DNA from: Rhizobium altiplani
GTDB taxonomy: Bacteria; Pseudomonadota; Alphaproteobacteria; Rhizobiales; Rhizobiaceae
Direction of reading: 5' to 3'
Assembly: GCF_001542405.1 (NCBI RefSeq)
Contig: NZ_LNCD01000042.1
Coordinates: 62,001 to 126,000, forward strand
DNA length: 64,000 nt
Below the pieces are notes generated by a model. It was not told the origin of the DNA. It saw only the letters and a program-made list of their open reading frames with translations, and did not search any database. A program made the position numbers and the translations under genes. Shown piece by piece: positions 56,026 through 64,000 of this stretch. Position 1 is the first letter of the stretch, and each line of letters opens with the position of its first letter.

Positions 56026-57290
56026 GCTGCCGTTCCGATCAGTTCGTCCGCTGCCTCGTCTATGGCGTCATAAAGGCGATCGATTTCGGCTTCGGACACG
56101 CAATAAGGTGGCATGAGGTAGATGACGTTTCCAAGTGGGCGGATGAGCAGGTGGCGGTCGCGGAAGAAGCTGCGCAAGTGCGGTCCTATGTCGGCTAAAT
56201 ATCCTTCCGAGCGGACAGCCATGTCCAGCGCCGCAATGGTGCCGGTCTGGCGGACGTTCATGAAGCGCCGATCATTGGCAAAGCGTCGCAGCGCTTTCTC
56301 CTGCAGGGCAGCGAGGCGATCTATGCGCGCCTGAACCGGCTCGTTCGCCCAGATCTCCAGGTTGGCGACCGCTGCCGCGCATGCAATCGGGTTGGCAGTG
56401 TAGGAACTCGAATGGAAGAAGGTCTTGCGGCGGTCGGTGGAAACATGCGCGTCAAAGATCTCGCTTGTGCAAAGTGTGGCAGCGAGCGGCATGGCACCCC
56501 CGGTCAGTCCTTTTGATGTGCAGAGAATATCCGGACAAATACCTGCCTGATCGCAGGCAAACAGGGTGCCTGTCCTGCCCCAGCCGGTCATCACTTCGTC
56601 TGCGATGAAAAGCACATCGTGGGAGCGGGCGATCTCGCTGAGCCTGCCGAGCAAGGATGGCTCGAACATCTTCATGCCACCGGCGCCAAGTATCAGTGGC
56701 TCAATCAACAAAGCCGCGACCTTTCCGGAGCGACAAAGGCGGTGAAAGGCATCAAGCGTCTGTTGCTCCGAACCGGGCTCCGGAAAGGCAAGTCGATCGA
56801 CGCCAAACAGCAGGGGCTCGTAGGCGGCATTGAAGACGCCCCTTTCGCCGACGGACATCGTTCCGATCGTGTCGCCATGATAACCGTGCTCCATGACGAC
56901 GATCCGATCGCGGCGCCTGCCGGTGTTGTGGAAGAAGCCAAGCGCCATCTTCAACGCAACCTCGACCGCCGTCGACCCGCTGTCCGAATAGAAGACGTGC
57001 TCAAGCCCGGCCGGACTTACCTTGATCAGACCACGGGCGAGTTCTTCGGCAGGGGCATGCGTGTATTCGGCGAAGATGACCTGGTCATAACTGTCGGTCG
57101 CACGGCGGATCGCCTCCATGATCGTCGGATGCCGATGCCCGTGGGTGACGACCCACCATGAGGAGATCGCATCAAGAATGCGATTGCCGGCTTCGTCGAT
57201 CAGATAGGCTCCCTCGGTCTCTATGACCTTTTTCATCGGCGGCTCGAGGCCGTGCTGCGTGAATGGATGCCATACAGGGGAGCGCGTCAT
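56022..57290 (-). CDS. bioA: Adenosylmethionine-8-amino-7-oxononanoate aminotransferase
   Basis: This 422-aa PLP enzyme makes 7,8-diaminopelargonate. It starts [20 protein letters not shown], with the family's [54 protein letters not shown] and [19 protein letters not shown] (PLP Lys). ATG 57290 was chosen because it gives the normal N-terminus and a 4-nt overlap with bioD. Confidence 0.96.
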   Translation of the reverse strand: MTRSPVWHPFTQHGLEPPMKKVIETEGAYLIDEAGNRILDAISSWWVVTHGHRHPTIMEAIRRATDSYDQVIFAEYTHAPAEELARGLIKVSPAGLEHVFYSDSGSTAVEVALKMALGFFHNTGRRRDRIVVMEHGYHGDTIGTMSVGERGVFNAAYEPLLFGVDRLAFPEPGSEQQTLDAFHRLCRSGKVAALLIEPLILGAGGMKMFEPSLLGRLSEIARSHDVLFIADEVMTGWGRTGTLFACDQAGICPDILCTSKGLTGGAMPLAATLCTSEIFDAHVSTDRRKTFFHSSSYTANPIACAAAVANLEIWANEPVQARIDRLAALQEKALRRFANDRRFMNVRQTGTIAALDMAVRSEGYLADIGPHLRSFFRDRHLLIRPLGNVIYLMPPYCVSEAEIDRLYDAIDEAADELIGTAA

Positions 57291-57925
57291 GACTTTGAAC
57301 TCCGAAAGACCGACACGTCGAAGCCGCGATGAAAGGCTGCCATCAGGCCGTCGTGGGTAAGCGGGTTGATCGGCTCCAGCCGTCCCAATTCCCGAGCACC
57401 ACTCATGTGGATGATGATCCTCTGGGTTTCGGCGTTTTCCGTGCCCATAAAGGCAATGCCGAAGATGGGCACACATCGGCGCTGCAGCGCTTCCACGGAT
57501 AACAGCGTATGGTTGATGGTGCCGAGCGAGGTTCTGGCGCACAGGATGACGGGTGCCTGCCAGCGAGCGAAGATATCGGCAAACAGGATTCCTGATGTCA
57601 GTGGAACGAGAACACCACCAGCGCCCTCAATGACAAGCGAATGCGGGAGCGCCGGCAGTTCAAGCGCGCCGGGTTCGATCGTCACGTGATCAAGCGCTGC
57701 TGCGTGGTGGGGGGATGCTGGTGTCTTTAGCCGGTAGGCCTCGGGGAGAATCCGTTCGGCCGGAACATTGCCCAGTCGGGCGACCGTTTCTGCGTCGGTC
57801 TCCTCGTCCAGCCCCGACTGGACAGGTTTCCAGTAGTGCCCTTTTAGTGCGCAGGTCAATGCGGCGGCGAAAACAGTCTTGCCGATGCCGGTGTCAGTGC
57901 CGGTGACGACGAAGCGCGACGTCAT
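57287..57925 (-). CDS. bioD: Dethiobiotin synthetase
   Basis: This 212-aa ATP-dependent enzyme closes the ureido ring of dethiobiotin. The P-loop [25 protein letters not shown], and [15 protein letters not shown] are all present. Length is normal. It overlaps bioF and bioA by 4 nt each. Confidence 0.95.
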   Translation of the reverse strand: MTSRFVVTGTDTGIGKTVFAAALTCALKGHYWKPVQSGLDEETDAETVARLGNVPAERILPEAYRLKTPASPHHAAALDHVTIEPGALELPALPHSLVIEGAGGVLVPLTSGILFADIFARWQAPVILCARTSLGTINHTLLSVEALQRRCVPIFGIAFMGTENAETQRIIIHMSGARELGRLEPINPLTHDGLMAAFHRGFDVSVFRSSKS

Positions 57926-59067
57926 TGCTGCTCCTTTCGCATGACAACGGCCAGCCTCTCGAACAGCCGCGAAATTGTCTCCGGTTCGACGTTGAGGGTG
58001 ATGGAGATGCGCAATCGCGCCGTGCCCTCCGCCACGGTTGGTGGGCGGATGGGTCTGACGTCGAAACCCTCGGCCCGCAAGCCTTCGGCGATCCGCACCG
58101 CGCGACGATTGTCGCCGACAAGAATTGGTTGGATCTGTGAGCCGCTGGATCGCATCCCGATCGTCCTTTCCATCTCGCGATTGGCAAGAAAGACAAGTCC
58201 GGCGAGCTTGTCGCGTCGCTCCGGTTCATCGTCGAGGATCCTCAATGCCTCCCGAACTGTCGCAGCCATCAGCGGGGATGGTGCCGTTGAATAGATGAAG
58301 TTCCGGGCGCGATTGACGAGGAAATCGCAGAGGACCGCCGGTGCAAGAACAAGCGCGCCCGACGCACCAAGCGCCTTGCCGCAGGTGTGCAGCGTTATGC
58401 AGTTTTCTGGATGCCCGATCTGCTCCGCCAGGCCGCGTCCTCCCTTTCCGAAGACCCCCGTCGCATGTGCCTCATCGATGACGAGGAAACCATCATGCTG
58501 GCTGGCAAGTTCGGCCAACTCGCCAAGCGGCGCGCGATCCCCGTCCATCGAGTAGAGACTTTCGACAGCGATCCAGGGTCGGCCGGTGCCGCCGGCTTTG
58601 CGCCATGATTGGATGGCGTCGGCGACGGCGTTGACATCGTTGTGTGAGGTCGCGATCGATGCCGCTCGGCTGGCAGAAATCCCTTCATGAGCGCTGGCGT
58701 GGATGAGCGCATCATGAACGATGATGTCCTGGTGCTGCGGCAAGGTTGAGAACAACGCCACATTGGCAGCATAACCGTTGGCGAAGTAGAGCGCCCGTGC
58801 TGCCCCGAAATACGCGGCAGCCTCCCGCTCCAGCGCCTCATGCTCGGGATGATTGCCGCGTAGCAGGCGCGAACCCCCGGCCCCCACTGCCACGCCGCGG
58901 TCCAATGCAGACCGAAGCGCATCTCCTAGCCGCTGCGATTGCGCAAGACCAAGGTAGTCGTTCGAGGCGAAGTCCGCGCCGGAAGCGGCGACAAGGCTGC
59001 GGCTCCGTCCCTTGCGATCAAGGCCAGCGAGCTTGCGCTCATAGACTGCAAGGCCCCCGGCACTCAC
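57922..59067 (-). CDS. bioF: 8-amino-7-oxononanoate synthase
   Basis: This 381-aa PLP enzyme joins pimeloyl-ACP with alanine. [53 protein letters not shown] and [19 protein letters not shown] (PLP Lys) follow the family. It is slightly short of the usual N-terminus but all active-site parts are there. Confidence 0.95.
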   Translation of the reverse strand: MSAGGLAVYERKLAGLDRKGRSRSLVAASGADFASNDYLGLAQSQRLGDALRSALDRGVAVGAGGSRLLRGNHPEHEALEREAAAYFGAARALYFANGYAANVALFSTLPQHQDIIVHDALIHASAHEGISASRAASIATSHNDVNAVADAIQSWRKAGGTGRPWIAVESLYSMDGDRAPLGELAELASQHDGFLVIDEAHATGVFGKGGRGLAEQIGHPENCITLHTCGKALGASGALVLAPAVLCDFLVNRARNFIYSTAPSPLMAATVREALRILDDEPERRDKLAGLVFLANREMERTIGMRSSGSQIQPILVGDNRRAVRIAEGLRAEGFDVRPIRPPTVAEGTARLRISITLNVEPETISRLFERLAVVMRKEQQ

Positions 59068-60056
59068 TCTGCCCGTTCCAGCTGTTCGGCCTTCAATCCA
59101 AGTCGGCGAAAGAGAGCCGCGTCATGATCCTCGCCGGGATTGTCCGCTGTCAGCAGGGTTTCGCCCACAAAGATGGAATTGGCGCCCGCAAAGAAACAGA
59201 GCGCCTGCATCTCGTCCGACATATCCGTCCGTCCCGCAGACAGGCGAACGTGGGAAGCAGGCATCAGGATGCGTGCCAGTGCAACCGTCCGAACGAACTC
59301 GATTGGATCGATCGGCTTTGCATTGGCGAGCTTTGAACCGGGGATCGGGATCAGCATATTGATCGGGACGCTCTCCGGCGGCGCCGGAAGATTGGCAAGT
59401 GTGACAAGCATCGAGATCCGATCTTCTGCCGTCTCACCCATTCCGAGAATGCCGCCGGCGCAGACCTTGATGCCGGCCTGGCGGACATTGGCAAGGGTAT
59501 CAAGGCGATCTGCAAAGGTCCGGCTTGTGATGATCTCGCTATAGAAGCGCTCCGAGGTATCGATATTGTGATTGTAATAGTCGAGGCCGGCATCCGCGAG
59601 CCTTTCCGATTGCTGCGGCGTCAGCATGCCGAGCGTCATGCAGGTCTCCATCCCGAGCGCCCGCACGCCCTCGACCATCGCGACGATCGAATCCATGTCC
59701 CGGTCCTTGGGGCTGCGCCAGGCGGCGCCCATGCAATAGCGCGTTGCACCCCCTTCCCTCGCCTTTCGCGCTTCGGAAAGTACGCGGTCGACCTCCATCA
59801 GTTTTGAGGCCTTGAGGCCGGTCGGATAATGGGCCGACTGGCTGCAATAGCCACAGTCTTCGGCGCATCCGCCGGTCTTGACGGACAGGAGGCGGCTCAT
59901 CTGTACGGCATTGGGATCAAAATTGGCTCGATGGATGCCGTGGGCGCGAAAGAGAAGGTCGCTGAAAGGCAAATTATAGATAAATGTGGCGTCCGATGCG
60001 GTTAGTGGCTCCCTGTTACCGCTCTTCGCGGTTGGACAGTCGGTATGTGGCTGCAT
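59064..60056 (-). CDS. bioB: Biotin synthase
   Basis: This 330-aa radical SAM enzyme inserts sulfur into dethiobiotin. The CxxxCxxC cluster motif is C64-C68-C71 ([18 protein letters not shown]), with [20 protein letters not shown] and the conserved [10 protein letters not shown] following. It heads the operon bioB-F-D-A-Z, in which every junction is a 4-nt overlap. A second BioR-like decamer lies in codons 25-28. Confidence 0.96.
   Translation of the reverse strand: MQPHTDCPTAKSGNREPLTASDATFIYNLPFSDLLFRAHGIHRANFDPNAVQMSRLLSVKTGGCAEDCGYCSQSAHYPTGLKASKLMEVDRVLSEARKAREGGATRYCMGAAWRSPKDRDMDSIVAMVEGVRALGMETCMTLGMLTPQQSERLADAGLDYYNHNIDTSERFYSEIITSRTFADRLDTLANVRQAGIKVCAGGILGMGETAEDRISMLVTLANLPAPPESVPINMLIPIPGSKLANAKPIDPIEFVRTVALARILMPASHVRLSAGRTDMSDEMQALCFFAGANSIFVGETLLTADNPGEDHDAALFRRLGLKAEQLERAE
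59974..59983. promoter_or_regulatory. BioR-box-like decamer inside bioB
   Basis: TTATAGATAA, the reverse complement of the BioR box found in the promoter, lies in codons 25-28 of bioB, about 126 bp from the first box. It could be a second operator allowing looping or roadblock, or chance. Confidence 0.4.
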
Positions 60057-60108
60057 TTGACTTAAACCTTTGCGCTGCGGGATGTCGAGTCGTAGATAGA
60101 AATCAAAA

Positions 60109-60118
60109 TTATCTATAA
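60109..60118. promoter_or_regulatory. BioR box in the bioB promoter region
   Basis: TTATCTATAA, exactly the BioR consensus known from Agrobacterium and Brucella bio operons, lies 53 bp upstream of the bioB start. The GntR gene at 60383 is the probable binder, repressing the operon when biotin is plentiful. Confidence 0.82.
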
Positions 60119-60382
60119 TAATTTCATGCTGCGTTAGGCAAGTGCGTTTTTCAGTTTGTTCGCCTGAGGAAAATTAGCGATCCGGCTCTGGTGCTCCGGC
60201 ATCGGCTAGCGTCTGATCCGCTGACAGGCTTCGCGTTTTCGATGCCACTCTCAGAAATCAGGCTGCATTCCAGCGTGCAGCAGGGATTGCGATCGCTCGG
60301 CCGATGCGCGTCGCTATTGCCCGAGCTCGAGCGCAGGCTACCGCCGAGCAGGAACCGCGCGTGGAGCAAGTCGCAACAAAGG
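60119..60382. other. Gene-free spacer between bioR and bioB
   Basis: No gene is supported. The stretch has no ribosome site leading into a credible frame. It holds GC-rich repeated words (GCGATTGC, CCGAGC/CGAGCGC) but no clear structure. Confidence 0.4.
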
Positions 60383-61048
60383 CTAGCCGACGATTGCAAA
60401 TCGCTCGCGAACGGCATGCTGCATTCGCCGCGACGGGCCGCCTATCCATTGCACATGCCGCTCCAGCGCGGTCACGGCATTCTCGACCTTGCCGGCGCGA
60501 AGGAATGCGAGAATGCTGCGGTGGTCCGTATCGATTCGCGGTTCCCAGTCGGTGAGCCAGGTGGCGAACAAGAATCGAGCGCTCGCCGCATGCAGGTCGT
60601 CAATGGCAGAAAGCAGACGCGGCATTTCGCAGGGTTCGAGGATGAGTTTGTGGAACCTGCGATTGGCCTCTTCCCAGGTGCGAACGTCGCGCGCATTGTC
60701 ACCGTCGATCGTTGCCTGTTCGGCCTGGTCGAGACGCGAAGGCGTCAGGTGCTCTGCCGAGTGGCGCAGTGCAAGGCCCTCGAGGGCGGCGCGCATCTTG
60801 GCGACCTCCTGCACCTCCTTTAGATCGAAGGAGGCAACACGGACGCCGCGGCGCGGTTCGCTGACGGCAAGGCCTTGCGCCTCCAGACGGCGCAGGGCCT
60901 CGCGCACGGGAACGTGCGAGGATCCGAATTCCTCGGCTATGTGGTCCTGCTTCAGTTTCGAGCCGGGCGGCAAGGCGCCCGTCACGATGCGCTCCGCGAG
61001 CGCGCGACTTATGCGGCCGGCTATCGTGTCGTCGTTATGAATAGTCAT
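60383..61048 (-). CDS. bioR: BioR, GntR-family repressor of biotin genes
   Basis: This 221-aa GntR/FCD protein has a winged helix (ERIVTGALPPGSKLKQDHIA, SHVPVREALRRLEAQG) and a helical FCD domain. BioR of Agrobacterium is a GntR protein recognising TTATCTATAA, and exactly that box precedes bioB, so BioR is the natural name. No perfect box is seen ahead of this gene (only TTTTAGAGATAG), so autoregulation is uncertain. Confidence 0.78.
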   Translation of the reverse strand: MTIHNDDTIAGRISRALAERIVTGALPPGSKLKQDHIAEEFGSSHVPVREALRRLEAQGLAVSEPRRGVRVASFDLKEVQEVAKMRAALEGLALRHSAEHLTPSRLDQAEQATIDGDNARDVRTWEEANRRFHKLILEPCEMPRLLSAIDDLHAASARFLFATWLTDWEPRIDTDHRSILAFLRAGKVENAVTALERHVQWIGGPSRRMQHAVRERFAIVG

Positions 61049-61886
61049 ATTTTAGAGATAGTTCCTGCGCTCGATGCTGTCGAGGTGCGTATCACCGACG
61101 GCTGTGGATTTGTAGGTTGACCCTGCAGCGGTTCCTGGCGGTTATGACGCCATGCGGCAATGGTTGCAAAGTTCCGGCACGAAGATCGGCAATGCCGGGC
61201 CCTGATTGTCTATCCATTCGACATCAAGGTGGTGTCATCCCTGCGGACGTTGTCGGACCATGGAAGCGGGACAATCTCTTATTCGTCGAACGCCATCTTG
61301 CAATGATTGTGCTGGATGCAGGGGCGCGCCGGACGGCCGAAGGGATCCTTGTCGGATCGCTGTGTGACGGTTGGACGCTGTCGTCAGGATCCGTTCCGCA
61401 CGGCGCGTTGAAGGTTTCCTCGTCGTTGGCGGTAACAGCCGCCGGCGCAAGCTTTGCGGCCTTTGCCTGTCGTCGGCGTACACCACGCTTCGTCGGCGGG
61501 CCGTGCCGGGCGGCGATAGCATTCGGTCGTGGAGAGAAAGGCTTGGGGACGCCAGATGGCGCGCTCGTGCGTAGGATGCTGGCTTCACCATTGCGTTTGC
61601 GGAGATTTTCTTGCCGATGAGCGGGGCGCGGGCCTGCGTCATCTGAGCGCCGCGACCTGGCGGGCTGACCTTCTGTGGTCATGTCGATACTGTGATTTGC
61701 GCGTCGTGGGTGTTGCAGCTGCTGCCGCTTATGTGCAGGCGTCGCCCTTCGCGGCTGCGCGGGCGAGGCGTGAAGGCGACGGCGTTACCCACAGGCGTTC
61801 GAGCGCCGGGCAAGCATGAGGGGGCTTTTCGGGTGGCTGGCGGCAATACGGTCGGCGCCTTCGGTGACGGTGGTCGGTGCATGCAG
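61049..61886. other. Gene-free region ahead of the tandem repeats
   Basis: Frames on both strands exist but lack ribosome sites and protein-like composition, and no family is recognised. The latter part may be a decayed upstream copy of the repeat, since scattered words such as GGCATGAGGGG-like CATGAGGGGGC recur, but the similarity is too weak to call. Confidence 0.4.
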
Positions 61887-62069
61887 GATGATTGACCGGT
61901 GTCCCAGGGCTGGGTCGGACATGAAGGGATCTGCGACTCGACTTGCCAAGTCTTTCGGCGCTGCCTGCCTGTCTCGCGCTCGCATTGGCCGGAAGATCGT
62001 CGGTGCGGCATCAGGAGGTGCCCTGACCATCGGCCGCTGCCAGCCTCGGAGAGTCCCTGTTCAAGCGGG

Positions 62070-62085
62070 GTTCCCCGCGGGGAAC
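62070..62085. other. parS-like palindrome, copy 1
   Basis: GTTCCCCGCGGGGAAC is a perfect 16-bp palindrome. It satisfies GTT-N4-GC-N4-AAC, the form of RepB-bound parS sites of repABC plasmids. Repeated identically in the next two units while the flanks vary. Confidence 0.7.
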
Positions 62086-62334
62086 AATGAGTGAGATGAC
62101 TTGTCGTGCCGCTATCCACCAGCGCGAGGGGAAGTCTCAGTTTGAAAGGGTTCGTTGGGCGTTGTCGCAGGGCTTTGCTGGGGGCATGAGGGGACTGCGA
62201 CTGGACGTGCCAAGGCGCTCGGCGCTGGCTGCATGTCACGCGCTCGCATCGGCCGAAAGACCGTCGGGGTGCAGCATGAGGTGATACCCTGGCCATGGGG
62301 TGCAGCCAGCCTCGCAAGGTCCCGATCAAGCGGA

Positions 62335-62350
62335 GTTCCCCGCGGGGAAC
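62335..62350. other. parS-like palindrome, copy 2
   Basis: Same 16-bp palindrome, 265 bp after copy 1, preceded by GGA and followed by AATGAGTGAG as in copy 1. Confidence 0.7.
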
Positions 62351-62600
62351 AATGAGTGAGATGACTTGTCGTGCCGCTATCCACCGGCGCGAGGGGAAGT
62401 ATCAGTTCGAAAGGAATCGTTCTGCGTCGTCGTAAGGCTTGGCTGGGACATGAAGGGGTTTTCGACCGGAGTTGCCAAGTCTCTCGGCGCTGCCTGCCTG
62501 TCTCGCGCTCGCATTGGCCGGAAGATTGCAAGGACGCAGCAGCAGGAGGTGCCCTGACCATCTGCTTGCTGCCAGCCTCGCAGGGTCCCGACCATGCGGA

Positions 62601-62616
62601 GTTCCCCGCGGGGAAC
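62601..62616. other. parS-like palindrome, copy 3
   Basis: Same 16-bp palindrome, 266 bp after copy 2, preceded by GCGGA as in copy 2. Downstream flank differs (GGTGGGGGCAG) yet the palindrome is unchanged. Confidence 0.7.
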
Positions 62617-62685
62617 GGTGGGGGCAGATCATTTGTCCTGCCGCTGATCCACCGGCATGAGGTGCAGAATCAGTTCAAAATAGCT

Positions 62686-62983
62686 GCGGCGTGATTGGTG
62701 TGCCTTGGTGACAATTCCCCGAAGCTCCGGCGATTGTTGTTGACAAAGCACGGTCTTGAGCGAGATTCTGTGGGCAGGTTTCAGCATTCGCGCCGCTCGC
62801 AGGAAGCGGCGCAAGGACGTATTTTGGATGCCGCAACCGTCATTGGGGCAACTTCAGCAGCATCCTTCGGCTTTGGCTTTCCGCCCTGCAAATAGCATGT
62901 AGCGGAACCAAACAGGTCGTTGGCTGCCGTAAGTGAAAATATGTACGGCTAGTCAATGATTTAGCGGCGGCGCAACGACTGTA
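62686..62983. other. Gene-free spacer
   Basis: No supported gene or clear structure between the last repeat and the isomerase gene. Composition becomes AT-richer towards 62980. Confidence 0.4.
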
Positions 62984-63808
62984 TCAGCAGACGCTGCGGA
63001 AGCGATCAACGCATGTGGAGAGCACCTTTTCCCCCGGTCGTTTCCACCAGTTCGCTGCCGAAAAGATTTCGACTTCCTGCGCTCCATGATAACCGGCCGC
63101 CTCGATGGAGCGTCGGATCCCCTTGAGATCGATCACGCCGTCTCCCATCATGCCGCGGTCCAGCAACAGGTCCGTGGTCGGAACCAGCCAGTCGCAGATG
63201 TGGTGTGCCAGGATCCGGCCCGACGCCCCGGCTCGGGCGATTTGCTGCTCGAGTTTCGGGTCCCACCAGACATGATAGACGTCGATGGCCACACCGACGC
63301 CGTTGCCGAGCAGGTCACAAATATCGAGCGCCTGCTCAAGTGTGTTCACGCAGGCGCGGTCGGCAGCATACATCGGGTGCAGCGGTTCGATCGCAAGTGG
63401 TATGCCGGATGCGCGTGCGTGCGGAAGGATTGCGCCGATCCCGTCTGCGACCATATCGCGCGCGTGGGCGATATCCCTGGACCCCGCAGGCAGGCCGCCG
63501 ACGACGAGAACGAGGCATTCGGCGTTGAGAGCAGCTGCCTCATCGATCGCCCTCTTGTTGTCGTCGATTGCTGCAGCTCGCCCCGCAGCATCCGCGGCGG
63601 GGAACATGCCACCGCGGCAAAGCCCGGTCACCTGCAGTTGGTTGTCGGCGACGATCCGGGCAGCTTCCGACAAGCCGATCGCATGCACTTGATCACGCCA
63701 GGGAGCGATCGCAACAATATCCTGCTTGAGGCAGGCCTCGACCGCCTGCTTCATGTCGTACTGCTCTCGCACCGTCGCGAGGTTGATGGAAAGGCCATTG
63801 ACTGCCAT
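62984..63808 (-). CDS. Sugar phosphate isomerase/epimerase-family protein (TIM barrel)
   Basis: This 274-aa protein has the AP-endonuclease-2/xylose-isomerase-like barrel: LSINLATVREQYDMKQAVEA, IPLAIEPLHPMYAADRACVN (metal-binding Glu), VGVAIDVYHVWWDPKLEQQI (Asp/His) and HHICDWLVPTTD, AQEVEIFSA (second Glu). Members include IolE-like and keto-sugar epimerases. It is preceded on the same strand by a truncated gene 48 bp upstream, with which it likely forms a sugar operon. Substrate unknown. Confidence 0.9.
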   Translation of the reverse strand: MAVNGLSINLATVREQYDMKQAVEACLKQDIVAIAPWRDQVHAIGLSEAARIVADNQLQVTGLCRGGMFPAADAAGRAAAIDDNKRAIDEAAALNAECLVLVVGGLPAGSRDIAHARDMVADGIGAILPHARASGIPLAIEPLHPMYAADRACVNTLEQALDICDLLGNGVGVAIDVYHVWWDPKLEQQIARAGASGRILAHHICDWLVPTTDLLLDRGMMGDGVIDLKGIRRSIEAAGYHGAQEVEIFSAANWWKRPGEKVLSTCVDRFRSVC

Positions 63809-63856
63809 TTGATATTTCCTCCCTCACCTCGCGATGCGAAGTGCATGCCGTGATTT

Positions 63857-64000
63857 TCAGATGCCTGCAGTCGCCAGAATTGTCTTCATCCGGCTGACGG
63901 CGAGATCCGGATCCCGCAGGACGCGGGCCTCGTCGGCAAGCCGAAACAGTTCCGCCAGATGCACCATCGAGCGCGTGCTTTGCTGGCCACCCAGCATCTG
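63857..64000 (-). CDS. C-terminal fragment of a gene cut by the window edge
   Basis: The last 47 codons of a minus-strand gene are visible, ending QQSTRSMVHLAELFRLADEA...RMKTILATAGI. The text resembles the C-terminus of DUF993/dihydrodipicolinate-synthase-like proteins that accompany sugar isomerases in rhizobia, but too little is present to be sure. The stop lies at 63857-63859. Confidence 0.55.
   Translation of the reverse strand, partial: QMLGGQQSTRSMVHLAELFRLADEARVLRDPDLAVSRMKTILATAGI

Larger units (their letters stand above)
61887..62685. repeat. Three tandem ~265-bp repeats, each with a parS-like palindrome
   Basis: Units are about 61887-62151, 62152-62416 and 62417-62685. The palindrome starts at 62070, 62335 and 62601, so the period is 265 and 266 bp. 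Shared blocks include CTCGGCGCTG, GCGCTCGCATYGGCCG, GAGGTG and CCAGCCTCG, and after the palindrome AATGAGTGAGATGACTTGTC (units 1 and 2) and CGCTATCCACCRGCG. The period is not a multiple of three and changes between units, so this is noncoding. Units 1 and 3 are closest before the palindrome; 1 and 2 after it, suggesting gene-conversion-like shuffling. Confidence 0.88.

Noticed and set aside
61117..61620. 167-codon + strand frame after bioR
   Set aside because: No ribosome site, mixed frame composition and no family; an equally long frame lies on the other strand.
61679..62595. Minus-strand frames with repeated PMRARDRQAA and DSGTTSHLTHCSPRG text within the tandem repeats
   Set aside because: The repetition comes from the DNA repeats. 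The period (265/266 bp) shifts frame between units, so no protein repeat is maintained.
61887..62685. CRISPR array
   Set aside because: Units are ~265 bp with no short direct repeat and unique spacer pattern, and no cas genes are nearby.

Overview
The window looks like part of a large secondary replicon (megaplasmid or chromid) of an alphaproteobacterium in the Rhizobiaceae (Rhizobium/Agrobacterium/Ensifer type). The main evidence is a complete repABC cassette near the middle, with the counter-transcribed RNA gap between repB and repC. GC-rich coding, many carbohydrate ABC operons with AraC/LysR/LacI/GntR regulators, bioBFDAZ plus bioR, and NsrR/Hmp fit the same group. The species cannot be fixed from sequence alone.

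Layout. 1-6.7 kb: a CUT1 sugar ABC operon ending in a Gfo/Idh/MocA-aldo/keto reductase fusion that runs off the left edge, with a divergent AraC regulator. 6.7-11 kb: a LysR regulator facing a xylonate/arabinonate-type dehydratase and a fumarylacetoacetase-family partner (non-phosphorylated pentonate breakdown). 11-13.8 kb: small lipoproteins, an XRE regulator and pepT. 13.8-20 kb: a PotD-type ABC operon facing a GntR regulator and uxuA. 21.3-26.1 kb: an operon-like run of XRE regulator, SARP/TPR regulator, 73-aa peptide, YcaO, TfuA and an 83-aa protein. This is the best candidate for an undescribed modified-peptide system. 26.1-27.7 kb: GNAT, a small membrane protein and an Lrp regulator. 28-31.7 kb: two secreted Gly/Asn-rich proteins bracketing a NarL-type two-component system and sharing an unusual double-dyad promoter. 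32.2-35.8 kb: repABC. 36-38.2 kb: a graveyard of ISKra4 and IS481 pieces, a HipB-like regulator and a ligD tail.

38.3-40.1 kb: hmp and nsrR with shared candidate operators. 40.1-47.4 kb: a thu-like sugar ABC operon with ThuA, a divergent Gfo/Idh/MocA gene and a LacI regulator. 47.4-48.9 kb: recX and a LysR gene. 49-55 kb: a lysine catabolic set (lysine 6-dehydrogenase, aminoadipate semialdehyde dehydrogenase, an aminotransferase, HglS, an Lrp regulator). 55-61 kb: bioBFDAZ, with every junction a 4-nt overlap, a BioR box in the promoter, and a bioR-like GntR gene. 61.9-62.7 kb: three tandem copies of a ~265-bp noncoding unit, each with the palindrome GTTCCCCGCGGGGAAC, which fits the repABC parS pattern. 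The right edge has a TIM-barrel sugar isomerase and a truncated gene.

The genes suggest a plant- or soil-associated lifestyle built on sugar, sugar-acid and lysine use. BioZ in this group uses glutaryl-CoA, so the lysine and biotin blocks, which lie next to each other, may be metabolically linked. All functions come from reading motifs and recognising families; no searches were run.
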